From Bartonella ancashensis (GTDB lineage: Bacteria > Pseudomonadota > Alphaproteobacteria > Rhizobiales > Rhizobiaceae): a DNA stretch of 64,000 bases. The notes beneath the pieces are model-generated. The model was not told where the DNA came from. It made no database searches and worked only from the letters and a program-made list of their open reading frames with translations. The DNA lies in assembly GCF_001281405.1 (NCBI RefSeq), contig NZ_CP010401.1:97501-161500 (forward strand), read 5' to 3'. Positions 1 through 8,234 of the stretch are shown piece by piece (position 1 is the stretch's first letter; each line of letters begins with the position of its first letter). Position numbers and translations under genes: made by a program.

Positions 1-2
1 TT

Positions 3-335
3 CATGCACTCTATGCTGAAGCAAACTATAAAGAGACAGAAATTAAAAATATTCGTAGCGGACAAACCGCTTACATTTCTGTTGATTCCTTCAAAGGTAA
101 AGTCTTTAAAGGAACTGTTCTTTCTGTCTCACCTGCAACAGGAGCTGTTTTTTCTCTCTTACCTCCGCAAAATGCCACGGGTAATTTTACTAAAATTACT
201 CAACGTATACCGGTTCGCATCTCACTCCCTGACGATGCGCTGAAAGATGGGTATTTGCGAGCAGGAATGAGCATTTCAGTAACCATTGATACTCACCCAA
301 AATCACACTATGAAAATCTTTCACGACAAAAGTAA
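3..335 (+). CDS. emrA: EmrA/HlyD-type membrane fusion protein, C-terminal fragment
   Basis: This is the last 110 codons of a periplasmic adaptor (membrane fusion) protein; the 5' part lies before the window. The frame is open from the first bases and reads a beta-barrel segment with the pattern LYAEANYKETEIKNI, then GQTAYISVDSF, then RIPVRISLPDD, LRAGMSISVTIDT, ending in a TAA. These are the usual closing motifs of EmrA family adaptors, which link an inner-membrane MFS pump to an outer-membrane channel. The DHA2-family pump gene starts 23 bases downstream on the same strand, as expected for an emrAB pair. The call rests on family motifs and context; drug specificity cannot be read from the sequence. 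Confidence 0.85.
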   Translation, partial: HALYAEANYKETEIKNIRSGQTAYISVDSFKGKVFKGTVLSVSPATGAVFSLLPPQNATGNFTKITQRIPVRISLPDDALKDGYLRAGMSISVTIDTHPKSHYENLSRQK

Positions 336-358
336 ACCTTATACCGAAAGGCACCGTT

Positions 359-1915
359 TTGGCTTCTGCTGACATTCAAAAACGCACAGGAATGCGTGAA
401 ATTATAGCTTTCATTGCTATGACCTTTGGTATGTTCATGGCTATCTTGGACATCCAAATCGTTTCCTCATCTCTAGCTGAAATTCAAGCTGGTCTATCAG
501 CAAGCTCCGACGAGATTTCATGGGTTCAAACTTCCTATCTCATTGCAGAAGTTATTATGCTGCCTCTTTCTGGATTTTTGGGGCGTCTACTTTCAACAAG
601 AATTTTATTCAGTTTATCAGCTGCCGGCTTCACCATTGCTTCCATTTTGTGTGCAACAGCAACATCCATCGAACAAATGATCTGTTACCGAGCTCTCCAA
701 GGATTCATTGGCGGAGGAATTATCCCCTGTGTTTTTGTAGCATCCTATACCATGTTTCCACCCTCTAAGCGTTCAATTGTTTCACCAATCATTGGACTTG
801 TGGCGACATTAGCACCTACAATAGGACCAACAGTGGGAGGCTATCTTAACCATGCATTATCTTGGCATTGGCTCTTTCTTATCAATGTTCCTTTTGGAAT
901 TATTATTTCGATTTTAGCCTGGAAACTTATTGACATTGATAAAGCTAACCATTCCCTCTTGAAGAAATTCGATTGGTGGGGACTAATCTTCATGGCGCTT
1001 TTCTTAGGATCTTTGGAGTATGTTCTAGAAGAAGGAGCGCATCACGACTGGTTTAATGATAGCATGATTACTAACTGCTTTATCATTATGGTTTTATCGG
1101 CTATTTTATTCCTATGGCGTGCGTTTACAGCAGAAGAACCAATCGTCGATCTTACTACTTTTGCAAATCGCAATTTTTCAATTTCAGCTGCCTTCTCCTT
1201 CATGCTAGGCATAGGTCTCTACGGCCTCACTTACTTATATCCTGTCTACCTCAGTCAAATCCGCCACTATGATGCGCTCCTGATTGGAAAAACACTATTT
1301 ATCTCAGGTTTATCCATGTTCATGACAGCCCCTCTTGCAGGATTTCTTTCAACACGAATTGATGCTCGTTTTATGATAGCCATCGGATTTGCAGGCTTTG
1401 CATGGGGAACTTGGTTGGCCACTTCAATTACAGATAACTGGGGATTTTGGGAACTTTTATGGCCTCAAATCTTTCGCGGTACTTCCATTATGTTATGCAT
1501 GGTTCCTATAAACAATATTGCCTTTGGCTCACTCCCTCCGGAAAAAATGCAAAATGCCTCAGGACTCTTCAATCTAACACGAAATCTCGGTGGAGCGGTG
1601 GGACTTGCTGTTATCAGTACTCTGATAACACAACGCACGAATCTTCACTACGCGCGAATAACTGAAACAATCCAACAAGGAAATATCCAAGCAACTGAAA
1701 TTCTTGCAAAGCTTTCTAAATTTTTTGAATTTACTTCCTTTGACTCAAAATCTCTTGCATTATCCCAGCTTTCTAATATGATTCGCGCACAAGCTGCTGT
1801 TATGGCTTTTGGTGATATCTTCTTTATGATGGTTTCTCTTTTTAGCATTTTGACCTGTTTAACTTTTTTGCTGAAAAAAATACCACCGTCCGCCACAAAC
1901 TCTCTAGGCCACTAA
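359..1915 (+). CDS. emrB: DHA2 family MFS multidrug efflux transporter (EmrB-like)
   Basis: The 518-residue integral membrane protein has about 14 hydrophobic segments, typical of the DHA2 (14-TM) drug:proton antiporters. The N-terminus has FMAILDIQIVSSSLAEI, matching motif D1 of the family (LDxTIVNVALP-like). An acidic/aromatic stretch DEISWVQTSYLIAEVIMLP follows, then the motif C region with GLVATLAPTIGPTVGGYL around residue 150. The start is a TTG at 359, followed by ASADIQ, with a purine-rich site about 10 bases upstream; no better ATG precedes the conserved region. It directly follows the adaptor gene, so the two probably form one efflux pump operon. The family is clear; the substrate is not. 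Confidence 0.88.
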   Translation: MASADIQKRTGMREIIAFIAMTFGMFMAILDIQIVSSSLAEIQAGLSASSDEISWVQTSYLIAEVIMLPLSGFLGRLLSTRILFSLSAAGFTIASILCATATSIEQMICYRALQGFIGGGIIPCVFVASYTMFPPSKRSIVSPIIGLVATLAPTIGPTVGGYLNHALSWHWLFLINVPFGIIISILAWKLIDIDKANHSLLKKFDWWGLIFMALFLGSLEYVLEEGAHHDWFNDSMITNCFIIMVLSAILFLWRAFTAEEPIVDLTTFANRNFSISAAFSFMLGIGLYGLTYLYPVYLSQIRHYDALLIGKTLFISGLSMFMTAPLAGFLSTRIDARFMIAIGFAGFAWGTWLATSITDNWGFWELLWPQIFRGTSIMLCMVPINNIAFGSLPPEKMQNASGLFNLTRNLGGAVGLAVISTLITQRTNLHYARITETIQQGNIQATEILAKLSKFFEFTSFDSKSLALSQLSNMIRAQAAVMAFGDIFFMMVSLFSILTCLTFLLKKIPPSATNSLGH

Positions 1916-2343
1916 ATAAAGCACAGAGAACATCTTCCTACGTTAATATATGACATAAACTTCATAAAAATATATCAATGCACACTGGATGATTATTGTT
2001 AATTCTTCTCACAACCCAGCCGGAGTGATGGATGATCTTGGATCACTGCTTAAAATATACCCGTATAACTCTCAAAGAACACAACCGTACATTCTCCTAA
2101 ACCATTAAGAGTATTAAAATTAAAACACTTTCTTAAAAACCTAACGAATCACCGGACAACTGCACTACAAAACTACAAAAACCTTTTTAATTTCTCACTA
2201 AAGATAATCTTCTATAGTCCTCATATTAAACGCAATGCTTAAAATCGGTTACAAAAATCAGATATTCAAAACATCTTAATTGTAGACAACAACCTAAATC
2301 ACTATGCGTGGATGCAGTGCTAATTCACCATGACGACAAAAAA
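1916..2343. other. intergenic stretch, no gene seen
   Basis: This is the 428-base gap between the convergent emrB and ornithine decarboxylase genes. It is AT-rich, has no credible open frame, and I see no strong hairpin plus U-run. It may be decayed sequence. Confidence 0.5.
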
Positions 2344-3477
2344 CTAAATGACATAAGAGCGCAAAGGTTCAAAACCATTAAATGCAACAGAAGCATATGT
2401 TGCCGTATAGGCACCAGTTCCATGAATCAATAACTCATCCCCTACCGTTAGAGATAAAGGAAGCAAATAGGGCGCTTTTTCATACATGATATCAGCCGAA
2501 TCGCACGTTGGTCCTGCTAAAATACAAGGCTCCACAGCTTGATCGTCATGTACCGTTTCAATAGGATAGCGAATCGCTTCATCCATAGTTTCAACCAGGC
2601 CATTAAATTTACCAACATCAAGATAAACCCAACGTACGTTATCATTATCTGCTTTCTTAGATATAAGAATGACCTCTGTACGAATAACTCCAGCATTTCC
2701 AACCATTGCACGCCCTGGCTCAATAATTGTTTCAGGAATACGATTACCAAAATATTTCTTTAACGAATCAAAAATCGCCATGCCATAAACCTGTGGTGTG
2801 GGAACATCGTACAAATAACGTGTTGGAAAGCCCCCTCCCATATTTATCAATTTTAGCTGAATTCCCTCTTTCTCTAAATGCTCAAAAACCATGGCAACAT
2901 CAGACAAAGCACGATCCCATGCATTCGGGTTTGTTTGCTGAGATCCAACATGAAAAGAGACACCATATGCCTGTAAACCTAATTGATGTGCTCGTCTCAA
3001 AACATTCACCGCCATGGCAGGAACACAACCAAACTTGCGTGATAATGGCCATTCCGCACCTTCCCCATCTGTCAGGACTCGGCAAAAGACGCGAGCACCT
3101 GGTGCAGCACGTGCAACTTTTTCAACCTCTTCAATACAATCCACGGCATAAAGCGAAACACCGAGCGCATGCGCATAAGCAATGTCACGTTCCTTTTTGA
3201 TAGTATTGCCGAAAGAAATACGCTCAACCGTCGCACCTGCTTCTAAAACCATTCTAATTTCTGAAACTGAAGCAACATCAAAAGATGACCCCAAAGAAAC
3301 AAGCAATCGCAAAATTTCAGGTGCAGGATTTGCCTTAACTGCATAAAAAATGCGCGACTGAGGAAGAGCTTTCTCAAAGTTTAAATAATTCTCATGAACA
3401 ATGTCAAGATCAACAACAAGACACGGACCGTCAGGACGGTGTGTTGAAAGAAAATCACGAATACGCTGTGTTACCAT
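2344..3477 (-). CDS. ornithine/lysine decarboxylase, PLP fold type III
   Basis: The 377-residue enzyme belongs to the group IV (alanine-racemase fold) decarboxylases that make putrescine or cadaverine. Visible motifs are FYAVKANPAPEIL with the PLP-binding lysine near residue 50, SFHVGSQQ, NMGGGFP for phosphate binding, IEPGRAMVG, and the active-site cysteine in LAGPTCDSADIMYE near residue 325. I start it at 3477 (MVTQRIRDFL) because a GGGAGAG ribosome site sits just upstream. The longer frame to 3531 has no such support. It is preceded by a long structured leader like the speF motif of alphaproteobacteria. Ornithine is the likely substrate by family and leader; lysine cannot be excluded. Confidence 0.9.
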   Translation of the reverse strand: MVTQRIRDFLSTHRPDGPCLVVDLDIVHENYLNFEKALPQSRIFYAVKANPAPEILRLLVSLGSSFDVASVSEIRMVLEAGATVERISFGNTIKKERDIAYAHALGVSLYAVDCIEEVEKVARAAPGARVFCRVLTDGEGAEWPLSRKFGCVPAMAVNVLRRAHQLGLQAYGVSFHVGSQQTNPNAWDRALSDVAMVFEHLEKEGIQLKLINMGGGFPTRYLYDVPTPQVYGMAIFDSLKKYFGNRIPETIIEPGRAMVGNAGVIRTEVILISKKADNDNVRWVYLDVGKFNGLVETMDEAIRYPIETVHDDQAVEPCILAGPTCDSADIMYEKAPYLLPLSLTVGDELLIHGTGAYTATYASVAFNGFEPLRSYVI

Positions 3478-3905
3478 CTGCAACTCTCCCTGAAAAACAA
3501 AGGTTACATCCCTTTTTTGTGAACAGCACAAAACCGTTCACAACCAAAGAACAAAACACAGACAACCACCGTTCCATACCCAAAAATAAGGAAGAAACCA
3601 GCGTTGCATGCCATAAAAGAACAGCGCGAAAACGCGTTGTCCTACTTTGTCTGCCTCTTTGATTGGAGTTGCACAAAACACTTCCGCACTGAAGGCAATG
3701 AGGTGTGCCTCTACAGTTACCCCAGCACTAAAAGCTGGAAGACACCAGAAAGGCCCGCACCGTCGTTGCTTCAAGATGTCCTCATTCTTCCAAAAACTTG
3801 AAAAAATGACTGGAGCTGAAAACTCCAGGTACCGTACCGGTTAATCTCATCCCCTTGAGGACCAGCGGACACCCACAGGCACGTGCGACTTTGGGCAATG
3901 CTGCG
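3478..3905 (-). promoter_or_regulatory. speF-type leader RNA upstream of ornithine decarboxylase
   Basis: About 430 bases precede the decarboxylase start on its strand. They hold a series of hairpins that I can read: CTGGAG/CTCCAG (3810-3828), CCAGC/GCTGG (3722-3738), GAGG/CCTC (3700-3711) and a G+C-rich hairpin with a short U-run (3615-3640). The 5' part (3845-3905) is much more GC-rich than the flanks. Established knowledge: a conserved 'speF' RNA motif has been described upstream of ornithine decarboxylase genes in alphaproteobacteria. Position and size fit it. Assignment to that Rfam family is from context and not from a covariance search. Confidence 0.7.
3615..3640 (-). terminator. possible attenuator hairpin in the speF-type leader
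   Basis: On the minus strand ACAACGCG, loop TTTT, and CGCGCTGT form an 8-bp stem with one mismatch, followed at once by TCTTTT. It lies about 140 bases before the decarboxylase start. It could be a conditional terminator within the leader; the U-run is short, so this is tentative. Confidence 0.4.
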
Positions 3906-4109
3906 TATAAAGATAATTATTTCTCATTGCAATATTTTTTTTGATTTTAAGATTTTTTTAACTTTAAAATCTAAGATGATGTAAAAAAGCAACAGAATTC
4001 TTAAGAAAACAAATTCAAGAGCACGTTATTTTTATACAAAAAGCAACCCAACCAAGTCCCAACATCTATTCTCTAAAACAGAAAATAATAGTAAAAACCC
4101 AAGAGGTGA

Positions 4110-5066
4110 TTATAATTCTTCTTGATGAAATTGAAGCGCACGCGCCTTTGATAACTGAAACTGTTTATGACGCTCTCTAAAACGCTGCCTATCCGCTTCA
4201 CTGCGCGTCTCATAACAGGCATCGCAAGATACCCCTTCTTCATAGTAAGGAGATAACTTTCCTTCAATACCAAGAGGATAGCGGCATGCCCTGCATAACT
4301 CACGCCCACACTCCTCAAGACCATGTTTTACGGAAACTCGTTCATCAAAAACAAAACACTCACCCTGCCACAAACTTTCCTCTTTTGAAATTGTCTCCAA
4401 ATATCGAAGAATACCACCTTTTAAGTGGTAAACCTCATCATAACCTAAACCTTTCAAATAAGACGTGGACTTTTCACACCGAATACCCCCTGTGCAAAAC
4501 ATGGCAATTCTTTTCTTCTTTTTCAAATCACTTTCATGCTTAGCAACCCATTCAGGAAATTCACGGAAAGTTCTGATATGAGGATCAACTGCCCCTTTAA
4601 AACTTCCGAGCATATATTCATAATCATTACGCGTATCAATGAGTAGAGTTTCCTCGTCCTGAATCAGGGTATTCCAATCTTCAGGAGCCACGTAAGTGCC
4701 AACCGCCTTCAACGGATTAACATCCTCTATCCCCATCGTTACAATCTCTTTTTTCAATCGCACTTTTATGCGATGAAAAGGCATTTTTGATGCCCACGAA
4801 TATTTAAGTTCAAGCTCTCGAAATACAGGCTTTGCAGTAATAAAGCGCACTAGCACTTCAATCGCATCAGGAGAACCCGCAACAGTCCCATTTATCCCCT
4901 CTTTGGCTAAAAGCAATGTGCCCTTGATACCATGTGCTTGACACAAATCAAGCAAAGGTCTTTGTAATTGACAACACTCTCCCAAATCCGCAAAACAGTA
5001 AAGAGCAGCGACTTTAAATTTCTTTTCCATGCTTCTTGCTATAGCGTGCGTTTTATTCAATTTCAA
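4110..5066 (-). CDS. trhO: tRNA uridine(34) hydroxylase, rhodanese domain (TrhO/YceA)
   Basis: The 318-residue protein has an N-terminal ferredoxin-like domain (FKVAALYCFADL to KVRLKKEIVTMG), then a rhodanese domain around residues 130-230 with LLIDTRNDYEYMLGSFKGA. The catalytic loop CTGGIRCEKS carries the active cysteine. A C-terminal cysteine-rich tail follows (CGRELCRACRYPLG ... SCDACYE). That arrangement is diagnostic for TrhO, which makes 5-hydroxyuridine at the wobble position of some tRNAs. The start at 5066 has a GGA-containing site upstream. An internal ATG at 5030 (MEKKFKV) is an alternative that would match shorter homologues. It is a single gene with no operon partner. Confidence 0.9.
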   Translation of the reverse strand: MKLNKTHAIARSMEKKFKVAALYCFADLGECCQLQRPLLDLCQAHGIKGTLLLAKEGINGTVAGSPDAIEVLVRFITAKPVFRELELKYSWASKMPFHRIKVRLKKEIVTMGIEDVNPLKAVGTYVAPEDWNTLIQDEETLLIDTRNDYEYMLGSFKGAVDPHIRTFREFPEWVAKHESDLKKKKRIAMFCTGGIRCEKSTSYLKGLGYDEVYHLKGGILRYLETISKEESLWQGECFVFDERVSVKHGLEECGRELCRACRYPLGIEGKLSPYYEEGVSCDACYETRSEADRQRFRERHKQFQLSKARALQFHQEEL

Positions 5067-5441
5067 GAGTCCATTACGTCCAAACTATCTGTACATTGTA
5101 TCAATCTTTTTTTGTTATAAATGATTAAATAACAACACCATACACTGAAATGCTCTGTGCAGAATGACCATCTCCCTTCATCCTTCCCTTAAAACATCCC
5201 ATCTAATCTAATTTGGTGAAGGAGAAAATTCATAGCAATGTTTTTAAAATATGCATGCAGCCGATAAAAGGATAATCAATAACCTTCAAATCATTTCTTG
5301 CTAAAACAGTCAAAAACACCCTGCAATCTCATACTTCCTTAAACTCAACTTACGCACATCCCTAATCCCTAGGAAACTTCCCAGCAACCCACCATAACTA
5401 AAAATCATAAAATTAATACGCACAAAAGTGCAACAACCACT
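5067..5441. other. intergenic stretch, no gene seen
   Basis: The 375-base AT-rich gap lies between two leftward genes. It should contain the trhO promoter near its left end. I see no open frame and no clear terminator. Confidence 0.45.
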
Positions 5442-6272
5442 TTAACCTACAAAAGCACGCTCCACAACATAAGTGGATGGCGCATTATTAGCTCCTTCTA
5501 CAAGCCCAAAAGACTCACATATTGCCGCACAATCTTTAATCATCTCAATCGAACCACAAATCATGGCTCGATCTTCATCAGGATTAATGGGAGGTAAACC
5601 TGCCATTTCAAAAAAAGCACCACTCTTCATAGCTGTCGTAATACGCCCCATATATTGCGAAGGTTCTCGAGTAGTCATGGGATAGAACATTAATTGTTGT
5701 GCATATTCACCAATTAACTGATCTTTTCGTAATGATTCAACAAGATCTATCGCATAAGTTAATTCACTACACTCACGTGTTGTTTGAACAAGAATTATTT
5801 GAGAAAATTTCTCATATGTCTCAGGATCACGAATCAAACTGGCAAAGGGAGAAACACCTGTCCCCGTTGAAAGAAGATAAAGACGCTTCCCTGGAATAAG
5901 TGCATCAAGAACCAACGTTCCCGTCGATTTTTTGCGCATCAAAACTGTATCCCCTACTTTTATTCTTTGAAGATGTTCCGTTAGTGGTCCTCCTGGAACT
6001 TTTATTGAAAAAAACTCAAGCTTCTCATCCCAAAACGGACTCGCAATTGAATAAGCACGATAAACTGGTTTTTCTGCATTTGGCAAACCTATCATAACAA
6101 ATTCACCGGAACGAAAACGAAAATTTTCTGGACGATTGAGGCAAAACTTAAATAAACGATCCGTATAGTGGCAAACTTCTTGGACAGTTAGTGCAAACAC
6201 ATTTTCAGGAATTGGAAAACACGATGCACCACCACTGATAGCCGACTTTAAATTGGTGATAGATGCATTCAT
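5442..6272 (-). CDS. fpr: ferredoxin--NADP+ reductase
   Basis: The 276-residue flavoprotein transfers electrons between NADPH and ferredoxin or flavodoxin. The FAD-binding half has FRSGEFVMIGLP and the diagnostic YRAYSIASP near residue 70, then FFSIKVPGGPLTEHL. The NADP half has LLSTGTGVSPFASLIRDP and MICGSIEMIKD. The C-terminus YVVERAFVG matches the bacterial subclass I enzymes of alphaproteobacteria. The N-terminal 20 residues are slightly longer than usual, and the start at 6272 has only a weak AGAAG site. It stands alone and is likely a housekeeping or oxidative-stress function. Confidence 0.92.
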   Translation of the reverse strand: MNASITNLKSAISGGASCFPIPENVFALTVQEVCHYTDRLFKFCLNRPENFRFRSGEFVMIGLPNAEKPVYRAYSIASPFWDEKLEFFSIKVPGGPLTEHLQRIKVGDTVLMRKKSTGTLVLDALIPGKRLYLLSTGTGVSPFASLIRDPETYEKFSQIILVQTTRECSELTYAIDLVESLRKDQLIGEYAQQLMFYPMTTREPSQYMGRITTAMKSGAFFEMAGLPPINPDEDRAMICGSIEMIKDCAAICESFGLVEGANNAPSTYVVERAFVG

Positions 6273-6856
6273 AAAATTCTTCTTTTCAGGCTTCTATTAG
6301 ATACTTGGTTTCAAATCTTGCAGATTGTATAATATCCACAAAACGATCTGCCAATATCTCTATTTAAACATAAACAGCTCTTGGCATTGTAATTACCAAG
6401 AAAACCCATAAAAGCTAAGTTAGATTCATTAACTGACATAAATAACTTTACTGTAAATAAATTTTTTGCACTTTTTCACATATAATCACTATCAACATGA
6501 TTATTAAGCGGTACAGCTTTGACTTCAACAACGACTCGCACGTACTTTCCTTTTAAAAACAAGAAAAACGTCCGAAATTGTATTAAATACTCTTCCTCCA
6601 CAAGATCCACAATGACACAGGTACTTTAACAAGGTAGGATTATCTAAAAAGATAAAAAATCTGTTCTTTAAATTCTAAACACATTATTCAATAAACAACA
6701 TAAACAGGAAACATGTGCATTTGCCGTATAAAAATTGAATCTTTTTAAAGATTATTTCATACATCATTGTTGAGTGTAAACTATCAATACTTTAGGCACA
6801 ACAACATCACCCAAAAGGAGTTTTGTGTCCTTAAACATAAGATTAGGATCCTAAAA
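6273..6856. other. divergent intergenic region fpr / alr
   Basis: These 584 bases separate the divergent fpr and alr starts and must carry both promoters. The sequence is strongly AT-rich and I could not pick one -35/-10 pair over the others. An upstream in-frame ATG at 6767 could extend alr by 30 residues, but that extension has no family counterpart. Confidence 0.45.
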
Positions 6857-7978
6857 ATGGATAATCCTGCCAATTATGAAATAAGCACAGTCCTGCCCTA
6901 TACTGCCGTTGCAACCATTGATATTGGTGCCATTGTTGCAAATTATAAAACTTTAGCCCAACGCGTTGCACCAATAGAGTGTGCAGCTGTCATAAAAGCC
7001 AATGCTTATGGAATGGGTGCTGAAAAAGTTGCTCCTGCACTTTATCAAGTAGGCTGTCGCATTTTCTTTGTTGCTCAAATTAATGAAGCACTGCAATTAA
7101 AAAATATCCTGCCTCCAAATACTATTCTCGCGATCCTAAATGATTTTCCGCCACAAACTGAAGAGTGGGTAGCTCAAGCTGGGATTGTCCCCGTTCTCAA
7201 TTCTTGGCAAACGATCGAACGCTGGCAAACACTCTGTCAAAAAAAGAAGCAGAGATTTCCCGCAATCATTCAAATTGATACTAATATGAATCGATTAGGG
7301 CTTAATCAAGAAGAACTACATTTATTAATCAAACGTCCCCTTATCTTTGAAAAAGCAACCATAAAATACATTATAAGCCATCTTTCTAGCGGAGATAATG
7401 TCGCTCACCCATCTAATAATAACCAATTAGCTGTTATGCAAAATCTTCTCACACAGCTTCCTCCATGTAAAGCTTCTCTTGCTAACTCTGGAGGAATTTT
7501 CCTTGATTCAGCATTTCATTTTGACCTCGTTCGTCCAGGTATCACACTCTATGGAATAAACCCTCATGATAAACACCAAACATTCCTCAAACCTGTTTTA
7601 AAACTTGAAGCACAAGTCATCCAAAGCCGTTTTGTTGATTCAGGAGCTTCCGTTGGCTACGGAGGAAGCTTTGTTACAAACCGCCCAAGCATCCTCACAA
7701 CTATTGCCATCGGCTACGCTGACGGTTGGCCATATAGCCTTTCTAACAGAGGTTCCGTTTATTTTAAGGAGCACAGGCTCCCCATTGTTGGGAAGGTATC
7801 TATGGACTCCACCATCGTTGATGCAACCGATCTCGAACACAAAAAACCTGAACGAGGTGATTGGGTAGAGCTCATTGGACGGCACCAAAGAATTGAAGAT
7901 ATTGCCGTAGATGCTAACACTATTCCTTATGAAATTTTGACATCTCTCGGTGCGCGCTGCAAACGTATTTACATCTAA
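6857..7978 (+). CDS. alr: alanine racemase
   Basis: The 373-residue PLP enzyme interconverts L- and D-alanine for peptidoglycan. The PLP lysine is in CAAVIKANAYGMGAEKVAP (about residue 42), with ILNDFPP and QIDTNMNRLGL in the barrel. The second catalytic base, tyrosine, is in SVGYGGSFV around residue 270, followed by IAIGYADGWP and VGKVSMDSTIVD. I start it at 6857 (MDNPANYEIS), which has an AGGAT site 6-7 bases upstream; this gives the normal family length. It is monocistronic between fpr and the convergent gcv operon. Confidence 0.93.
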   Translation: MDNPANYEISTVLPYTAVATIDIGAIVANYKTLAQRVAPIECAAVIKANAYGMGAEKVAPALYQVGCRIFFVAQINEALQLKNILPPNTILAILNDFPPQTEEWVAQAGIVPVLNSWQTIERWQTLCQKKKQRFPAIIQIDTNMNRLGLNQEELHLLIKRPLIFEKATIKYIISHLSSGDNVAHPSNNNQLAVMQNLLTQLPPCKASLANSGGIFLDSAFHFDLVRPGITLYGINPHDKHQTFLKPVLKLEAQVIQSRFVDSGASVGYGGSFVTNRPSILTTIAIGYADGWPYSLSNRGSVYFKEHRLPIVGKVSMDSTIVDATDLEHKKPERGDWVELIGRHQRIEDIAVDANTIPYEILTSLGARCKRIYI

Positions 7979-8234
7979 ATGCTTGAAAATGGGACCCATC
8001 AACACATTGATAACATCCCCATACTTTCAGAGAATTCTCTTACTGGTATCGCTTTCCTTGCAGAATATTTCTATAAAGCACACCTTTTTTCGTTCTTCAC
8101 ACATCCACTTCGCAAAAAGCAGAAAAACAATACCAATAATGACAATTCTTTCTCGTAAACAACTCTACTCAAAAAAGAAACATCTGATCCGTCATGCTTT
8201 CCCAATATGAACATAACTTCAACAGAGGCTCTCA

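Noticed and set aside
3538..3774. 78-codon frame on the minus strand within the decarboxylase leader, beginning MKQRRCGPFW
   Set aside because: It uses a TTG start with no clear ribosome site and covers the hairpins of the leader; a regulatory uORF is possible but not supported by sequence alone.
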